From CAWELS01 sp964468205 (GTDB lineage Bacteria; Acidobacteriota; Terriglobia; Bryobacterales; Bryobacteraceae): a stretch of DNA of 64,000 bases. The notes under the pieces are model-generated. The model saw nothing but the letters and a program-made list of their open reading frames with translations, made no database searches and was not told where the DNA came from. Location: the NCBI GenBank assembly GCA_964468205.1, contig CAYXVG010000041.1:4044-68043 (forward strand). The letters run 5' to 3'. Shown one piece after another: positions 59,729 through 64,000 of this stretch (position 1 is its first letter; each line of letters begins with the position of its first letter). The position numbers and the translations under genes were made by a program.

Positions 59729-60682
59729 CTAGGTGCGCAGTTCTTCGACGATTTCGGTGGCGGCCTTCTTTGCCTCTTCTATCGCGTCCTTGGGGAAGCT
59801 GATGGCGCCGACGCGGGGATGGCCGCCGCCGCCGTAACGTTCACAGATCGCGGCCAGGTTGTGTTTCAGTTCGCGCTTGGCCCAAGGGTTGGAACCGACG
59901 GATACTTTCGTGCGGAAGCTGGAGATAAGGACCGAGACGGTGTAAAGCGAGTCCGGATAGAGGTAGTACGGGATAAACTTGCTGTAGCCCTGGAGGGGGT
60001 ACTTGGTGAGGTCGAAGTAGACAACAGTTCCGTCGTCGCGGGCTTCGTTTCGAATGATGTCGATGGATCTGCGGTGCTGGTCGTAGAGGGGGCCATAGAT
60101 CTTCTGGATGGAGGGTTCGACGATGATCTCATCGAGCGTCTTGTGGCACATCCAGCGGATGATTTGCTGGACGGTCTCCGAACCATGGCATCCTTCGATG
60201 ACCAAAACGAGCTTGGTGGCCGCGCTGCGCAACTCCACCACATCTTCAGCACTTTCGTATTGCGCTCCATCGACAATGTCGGCCCACTCGACGAGGTTCT
60301 CGAGGCCGGGCGCTTCGTAGCGGTATTTCTCGCGGGCAATCACGGCGATGTACTTCGTGCAGGACTTGAAGTTAGGGTCTAGAAACTTCCGGCCGGATTG
60401 GTCGCGCCGGTAGTGTTCCTCATCCTCGTCGTTGAGGAATGCGCTTTGATGGTGATCGAACCACCAAGTGAGCTTTGGATTGGACGAGTACTTGAAGTCC
60501 ACGATCGCGTTCACATCACCGTCGAAGAGAGAATCGTCGAACAATTGGGACGCTTTGTGCGCCATTCCGGTGTAGACGAACTCCGCGCCGGGGTGGAACT
60601 GATCGGCCATGAAGCGCGAGAAGAAGGCTGCCGCGGCGGCGCCATCGAAGCAGTGATCGTGGTATAAGACTCGAACCCGCAT
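59729..60682 (-). CDS. DHH-family phosphoesterase
   Basis: A 317-residue cytosolic protein of the DHH/DHHA1 superfamily. It has YHDHCFDGAAAA at the N-terminus, NAIVDFKY, the eponymous WWFDHHQSAF and the C-terminal DHHA1 signature RYGGGGHPRVGAISFP. Relatives degrade short oligoribonucleotides, pAp or cyclic dinucleotides; the sequence does not choose. The ATG at 60682 (MRVRVLYHDHC) is preferred over one twelve codons upstream. It probably has its own promoter, since a terminator lies between it and the upstream lyase gene. Confidence 0.88.
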   Translation of the reverse strand: MRVRVLYHDHCFDGAAAAAFFSRFMADQFHPGAEFVYTGMAHKASQLFDDSLFDGDVNAIVDFKYSSNPKLTWWFDHHQSAFLNDEDEEHYRRDQSGRKFLDPNFKSCTKYIAVIAREKYRYEAPGLENLVEWADIVDGAQYESAEDVVELRSAATKLVLVIEGCHGSETVQQIIRWMCHKTLDEIIVEPSIQKIYGPLYDQHRRSIDIIRNEARDDGTVVYFDLTKYPLQGYSKFIPYYLYPDSLYTVSVLISSFRTKVSVGSNPWAKRELKHNLAAICERYGGGGHPRVGAISFPKDAIEEAKKAATEIVEELRT

Positions 60683-60737
60683 TGACCCAATGAAGTAAAA
60701 CTCTCTAGCTTGCCTCAATCCCAGCCGAAACGCAAGC

Positions 60738-60775
60738 GGGAAAAGAAATGGGCGAGGTATCGAAGAGCCTCGCCC
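60738..60775 (-). terminator. Intrinsic terminator of the phenol-lyase gene
   Basis: On the reverse strand GGGCGAGG (60775-60768) pairs with CCTCGCCC (60757-60750), followed by ATTTCTTTTCCC. The 8-base perfect stem and pyrimidine-rich tail lie 35 bases after the lyase stop. Confidence 0.8.
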
Positions 60776-60809
60776 AGCCCGGAAACGCTGGTTTCAAATC
60801 GGCTTGTTG

Positions 60810-62255
60810 TCAACAGTCCTTGCCAAATTCGCTTTCGAAAGCTTCGACGAGCCTGGCGCTCCAACCGTTCATCGGATCGAGACGGCCAGCGAAGAAGCGC
60901 AGCACGGGCGGTTCGAAATTGAAGGTCAGGCCTTCGACGAGGTGTTTGTTCTGGTGGAGCCAGGTGACTCGATCGACGGCGTACTCGACGTGGGACATTG
61001 TGTAGGTGCGGCGCGGGACGGCGAAGCGGACGAGTTCGAGGTCGCCCATCACCTCGTTGCCTTCCTTGTCTCGATCAGTCGAGAGAGTGCCGCGTTCCAT
61101 GGTGCGGATGCCGGAGGCGATGTAAACGGCGGCCGCGAGGGCGCCGGCTGGGTAATGCTGCTGGGGCATTTCGGGGAGGAACCGGCTCGCGTCCACATGA
61201 CAGGCGAGGCCGCCGGCCGGGGTCACCACCGGCACGCCGTTGTCCCTCAGGCGGTGGACGAAGTACTTGACGCAGTCGGCTGAGCTGCCGGCCACATCGA
61301 CGGCGCACATTTCCCGGACGCCGACGGCCATCGCTTCCACTTCCTTCGAGGACATGCCGCCGTAGGTATAGAAGCCCTCGTACAGAGGCAGCCACGGCGC
61401 GATGGCATCGTAGTGCTCCTTGATATTGGTGGCGATGAAACCGCCGCGGACGCTGCAGCTTTTCCGGCCCGACAGATAGCAGATGTCGCAGAGTTGCATG
61501 ATCTCGCGAATGATCTCTTTGATTCCGGTATCCTGATAGCCCTCCTCACGCTGGCGGATGAAGTAGGCGTTCTCGGAGATGAGGCTGCCGTCGATGATTA
61601 GCAGGATGCCGTGTTTCGCGGTGATTTCGCGGATCTCGCGCAGGTTCGCCATCGAGAACGGCTGGCCGCCGAGCAGATTCGTGGTGGCTTCCATGCGCAC
61701 AAACGAGACTTTGTCCGGTCCGTATTCGTCAATGAGCTTGTTGAGTTTGCGGGGGTCAATGTTGCCCTTGAAGGGCTCGGCGCTGTCGGTGTTCAGGGCT
61801 TCGTCGAAGTAGATTTCGTGGACCGTTCCGCCGGCGAGTTCGAAGTGGGCCTTGGTGGTGGTGAAGTGGTAGTTCATCGGGACAATGTCGCCTTGTTTGA
61901 CAAAAACCTTGGCGAGGAGGTGCTCGGCTGCGCGGCCCTGGTGGGTGGGCAACAGATACTCGTAGCCGAAGACGTCCTTGACCGAGTCAGCGAGTTTATA
62001 GAAACTTTCCGAGCCGGCGTAGGCATCGTCGGAGCACATCATGGCGCCGAGTTGGCGGTCGGTCATGGCGTTAGTGCCGCTGTCGGTCAGCATGTCGAGG
62101 AAGATGTCCTTCGTGCGGAGCAGGAAAGTGTTGTAGCCGGCCTCTTCCATCGCTTTCAAGCGATCGGCGGCGGGGGGCAGATTGGTCTGCTGAACGATGC
62201 GGATTTTGTGCATTTCAATCGGGATCTCGCTCCCGTTGGACAGTCTGACACTCAT
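60810..62255 (-). CDS. Tyrosine phenol-lyase/tryptophanase family beta-eliminating lyase
   Basis: A 481-residue PLP enzyme that should split an aromatic amino acid to pyruvate, ammonia and phenol or indole. The PLP Lys is K265 in YLSGRKSCSVRGG, the place held by SGKKD in tyrosine phenol-lyase. VFVKQGDIVPMNYHFTTTKAHFE, VRMEATTNLLGGQPFSM and ELVRFAVPRRTYT (carboxylate-binding Arg) are conserved. MERG at about 386-389 gives Arg388, which I align with the Arg381 that binds the tyrosine hydroxyl in tyrosine phenol-lyase; tryptophanase has a hydrophobic residue there. That favours tyrosine, from remembered alignments. A palindrome lies in its divergent promoter region and a terminator follows. Confidence 0.85.
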   Translation of the reverse strand: MSVRLSNGSEIPIEMHKIRIVQQTNLPPAADRLKAMEEAGYNTFLLRTKDIFLDMLTDSGTNAMTDRQLGAMMCSDDAYAGSESFYKLADSVKDVFGYEYLLPTHQGRAAEHLLAKVFVKQGDIVPMNYHFTTTKAHFELAGGTVHEIYFDEALNTDSAEPFKGNIDPRKLNKLIDEYGPDKVSFVRMEATTNLLGGQPFSMANLREIREITAKHGILLIIDGSLISENAYFIRQREEGYQDTGIKEIIREIMQLCDICYLSGRKSCSVRGGFIATNIKEHYDAIAPWLPLYEGFYTYGGMSSKEVEAMAVGVREMCAVDVAGSSADCVKYFVHRLRDNGVPVVTPAGGLACHVDASRFLPEMPQQHYPAGALAAAVYIASGIRTMERGTLSTDRDKEGNEVMGDLELVRFAVPRRTYTMSHVEYAVDRVTWLHQNKHLVEGLTFNFEPPVLRFFAGRLDPMNGWSARLVEAFESEFGKDC

Positions 62256-62399
62256 GTACTTCTCCTTCGGTTCGGTGGTTTGGTTGTGAGGCTCATGCCC
62301 GGAATGGCACGCCCGTGGGGTGCAGGGCGAAGTCGCGGGTTGGCGCTAGGCTCGTGGAATAACCTGCACGGCGCCATCATATCACCGATCGGGGCCTTC

Positions 62400-62415
62400 T
62401 TGTCTAATTAGTCAA
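62400..62415. promoter_or_regulatory. Near-perfect palindrome between the lyase and third sulfatase genes
   Basis: TTGTCTAATTAGTCAA is a 16-base palindrome with one mismatched pair, built around CTAATTAG. It sits in the divergent 181-base region between the two genes and could regulate both. The regulator is not in the window. Confidence 0.45.
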
Positions 62416-62436
62416 CTTTGGAATCGGGAGGGCGCG

Positions 62437-63939
62437 GTGAGATATAGTCGTAACGCTATGATGACTCGACGGAATTTCGTTGCGGCGAGCGCCGGAGCGC
62501 TCGGTTTCAACTATTGCTCCACGCCGTCGCGGAGCCGGCGTCCGAACGTGCTTTTCGTGATGACGGACGATCAGGCGGTGGGGCAGATGTCCTGTGAAGG
62601 CGGCTCGGTGATCGAGACGCCGAATATGGACCGCCTGGCGCGGGAAGGGGTCCGGTTCGAGAACTGTTTCTGCAACAACTCACTTTGCGCTCCGGGGAGG
62701 GCAACGGTGCTCACCGGCGCCTTTTCGCACGTGAACGGGATTCGGGGCAACTCCGAGGCCAGGGGCGCCGCAGAGGTTATGGACCCGAATCTGGCCACTT
62801 ATCCGCGGGCGCTCCAGGAGGCCGGCTACCGGACGGCGATGATCGGAAAGTGGCACCTGCCGCATCACCCGCGGGGCTTCGATTATTGGAACATCCTGCC
62901 GGGGCAGGGACTCTATTTCGATCCGGATTTCATCGAGATGGGAGAGCGGAAGAAGTATGAAGGCTACTGCACGGATATAACCACCGATCTGGCGCTGGAT
63001 TGGCTGAAGCAGCAGGCCACGGCGGACCCGTTCTGCCTGGTTTACCAGCACAAGGCTCCGCACCGGCCGTTTACTCCGCCGCCACGGTTAAGCGAGATGC
63101 GGGCGGGGCTGCGGGTTCCGAAGCCGGCGACTTATGACGACGACTACTCGACACGCCGGGTCGCTAAGGAAGCGCGGGACATGAAGTTCGAGTTGAGCCT
63201 GGCGGGGGATTACGAAGACTTGCCCGGGGATCTCTCCGAGCCGGAGAAGAAGGATTGGATTTTCGAGCGTTTCGTGGGCGACCACTATGCTTCGCTTTAT
63301 GCGGTGGACGAGAATCTGGGGCGGGTACTCGAGTATCTGGATGAATCTGGCCTTGCGGAGGATACGCTTATTCTCTACACGTCGGACAACGGCTATTACC
63401 TGGGTGAGCACGGCTGGTACGACAAGCGCTTCATGTACGAGCCGTCGCTGCGGATTCCCCTGCTGGCGCGGTATCCGAAGGCGGATCTCGCTGGACAGGT
63501 AGCCGGAAGTTTTGTACAGCAGATTGACTACGCGCCGACGATGCTGGACTTCGCGGGCGTGCCGGTTCCAGAATCGATGCAGGGGCGGTCGTTGCGGCCG
63601 ATGCTCGAGGGTGAGGAGCCGGGGGATTGGCGGGAGTCGATCTACTACACGTATTGGGAGAATTCGTGGGCGCTGCGGAACGTGCCGCGGGAGGAGATGT
63701 CGGATCCGAGCTTCGCGTACTTCACTCCCCACCGAGTGGGGCCGCACCGGGGCGTGCGGACGGAGCGGTACAAGCTGATCCATTATTTCTCGGAGGGTGA
63801 TTACTGGGAGCTATTCGATCTGGAACAGGATCCGAACGAGCTGAAGAATGTCTACGGGCAGGCGGAGTTCGCGGACGTGACGGAGGGTTTGAAGCAGGAG
63901 TTGTCGGCGCTGCGGGCGCAGTACGGAGATCTCGCGTAA
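62437..63939 (+). CDS. Tat-exported sulfatase, third of three
   Basis: A 500-residue S1 sulfatase with a twin-arginine signal (MTRRNFVAASAGALGFNYCS). NVLFVMTDDQAVGQM holds calcium ligands. The modification motif is CAPGR (Cys84), less common than CSPSR but still of the C-x-P-x-R type served by formylglycine-generating enzyme. MIGKWHLPHHPRGFDYW and LYTSDNGYYLGEHGWYDKRFMYEPSLRIPLL resemble choline-/heparan-type sulfatases. GTG at 62437 is chosen because GGGAGGG (62426-62432) precedes it; ATGs at 62458 and 62461 lack a ribosome site. It is divergent from the lyase gene, and a tag motif follows the stop. Confidence 0.92.
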   Translation: MRYSRNAMMTRRNFVAASAGALGFNYCSTPSRSRRPNVLFVMTDDQAVGQMSCEGGSVIETPNMDRLAREGVRFENCFCNNSLCAPGRATVLTGAFSHVNGIRGNSEARGAAEVMDPNLATYPRALQEAGYRTAMIGKWHLPHHPRGFDYWNILPGQGLYFDPDFIEMGERKKYEGYCTDITTDLALDWLKQQATADPFCLVYQHKAPHRPFTPPPRLSEMRAGLRVPKPATYDDDYSTRRVAKEARDMKFELSLAGDYEDLPGDLSEPEKKDWIFERFVGDHYASLYAVDENLGRVLEYLDESGLAEDTLILYTSDNGYYLGEHGWYDKRFMYEPSLRIPLLARYPKADLAGQVAGSFVQQIDYAPTMLDFAGVPVPESMQGRSLRPMLEGEEPGDWRESIYYTYWENSWALRNVPREEMSDPSFAYFTPHRVGPHRGVRTERYKLIHYFSEGDYWELFDLEQDPNELKNVYGQAEFADVTEGLKQELSALRAQYGDLA

Positions 63940-63945
63940 ATTCGA

Positions 63946-63960
63946 CCAAATTCGGTGACA
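63946..63960 (+). repeat. AAATTCGGTGACA tag after the last sulfatase
   Basis: CCAAATTCGGTGACA lies 6 bases after the TAA. It is the same end motif as at 21099-21112 and 59714-59728 and in the same sense orientation relative to the gene. The last 40 bases of the window hold nothing further that I can name. Confidence 0.65.
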
Positions 63961-64000
63961 TCCATGATAAATCGAAATCAAGGGGCACCGAGTTCCCCCC

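Noticed and set aside
1..64000. Search for tRNA, rRNA, integrase, transposase and prophage genes
   Set aside because: None recognised by eye; the gene content is housekeeping and catabolic throughout.

Overview
The window is about 62-64% GC, gene-dense, and reads as chromosome of a Gram-negative acidobacterium close to Bryobacterales/Solibacter. The best marker is the C-terminus of the 28856-30889 protein, which matches the 'Solibacter C-terminal' (TIGR03437-type) domain as I remember it. Oar-like outer-membrane barrels, several sulfatases, a secreted GH15 neighbour set and small secreted 'ISDSKCG' proteins fit the same group. I see no tRNA, rRNA, CRISPR array, phage or intact insertion sequence.

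Layout. 1-2483: hemA (cut by the window edge) with a CcsA/HemX membrane protein, then a 5'-truncated AI-2E-type transporter and a GC-rich repeat patch. 2791-9363 (+): an SDR, a lone ClpB-D2-like ATPase, a siroheme sulfite/nitrite reductase with an extra C-terminal helical domain and a partner protein behind a clear promoter/operator, then a GNAT protein coupled to an iodotyrosine-deiodinase-like flavoprotein. 9382-17217 (-): a housekeeping block transcribed acyP, apt, ispE, prs, rplY, pth, rpsF, rpsR, rplI, SDR, HEAT protein. 17290-23430: CBS protein, Oar-like barrel, DsrE protein, a repeat patch, a sulfatase and a LamG lipoprotein. 23461-37256: 5'-nucleotidase, DUF368 protein, CaCA antiporter, phosphodiesterase, arylsulfotransferase-like protein, second sulfatase, GT-C glycosyltransferase, CstA, BrkB.

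37297-44731 holds the most striking object: a TPR protein followed by one uninterrupted 2246-codon gene that joins a TamB-like inner-membrane/periplasmic protein to five POTRA-like domains and an Omp85 barrel. 44795-50288: peroxiredoxin, GH15 enzyme, small secreted protein, rpmB-rpmG with a terminator, and another GT-C protein. 50541-63939: a secreted TIM-barrel-like protein, an M3 peptidase, the aroC-def-fmt-argJ-enolase-superfamily operon (-), a DHH phosphoesterase, a tyrosine phenol-lyase/tryptophanase-type enzyme and a third sulfatase.

Themes: sulfur (three sulfatases, sulfite reductase, DsrE protein, arylsulfotransferase-like protein), use of polymers and aromatic amino acids, and envelope biogenesis (TamB-Omp85 fusion, DUF368 lipid-carrier transporter, two GT-C enzymes). 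A short AAATTCGGTGACA-type tag recurs in sense orientation at or just after three stop codons and in two bulged hairpins. It looks like an interspersed REP-like element.
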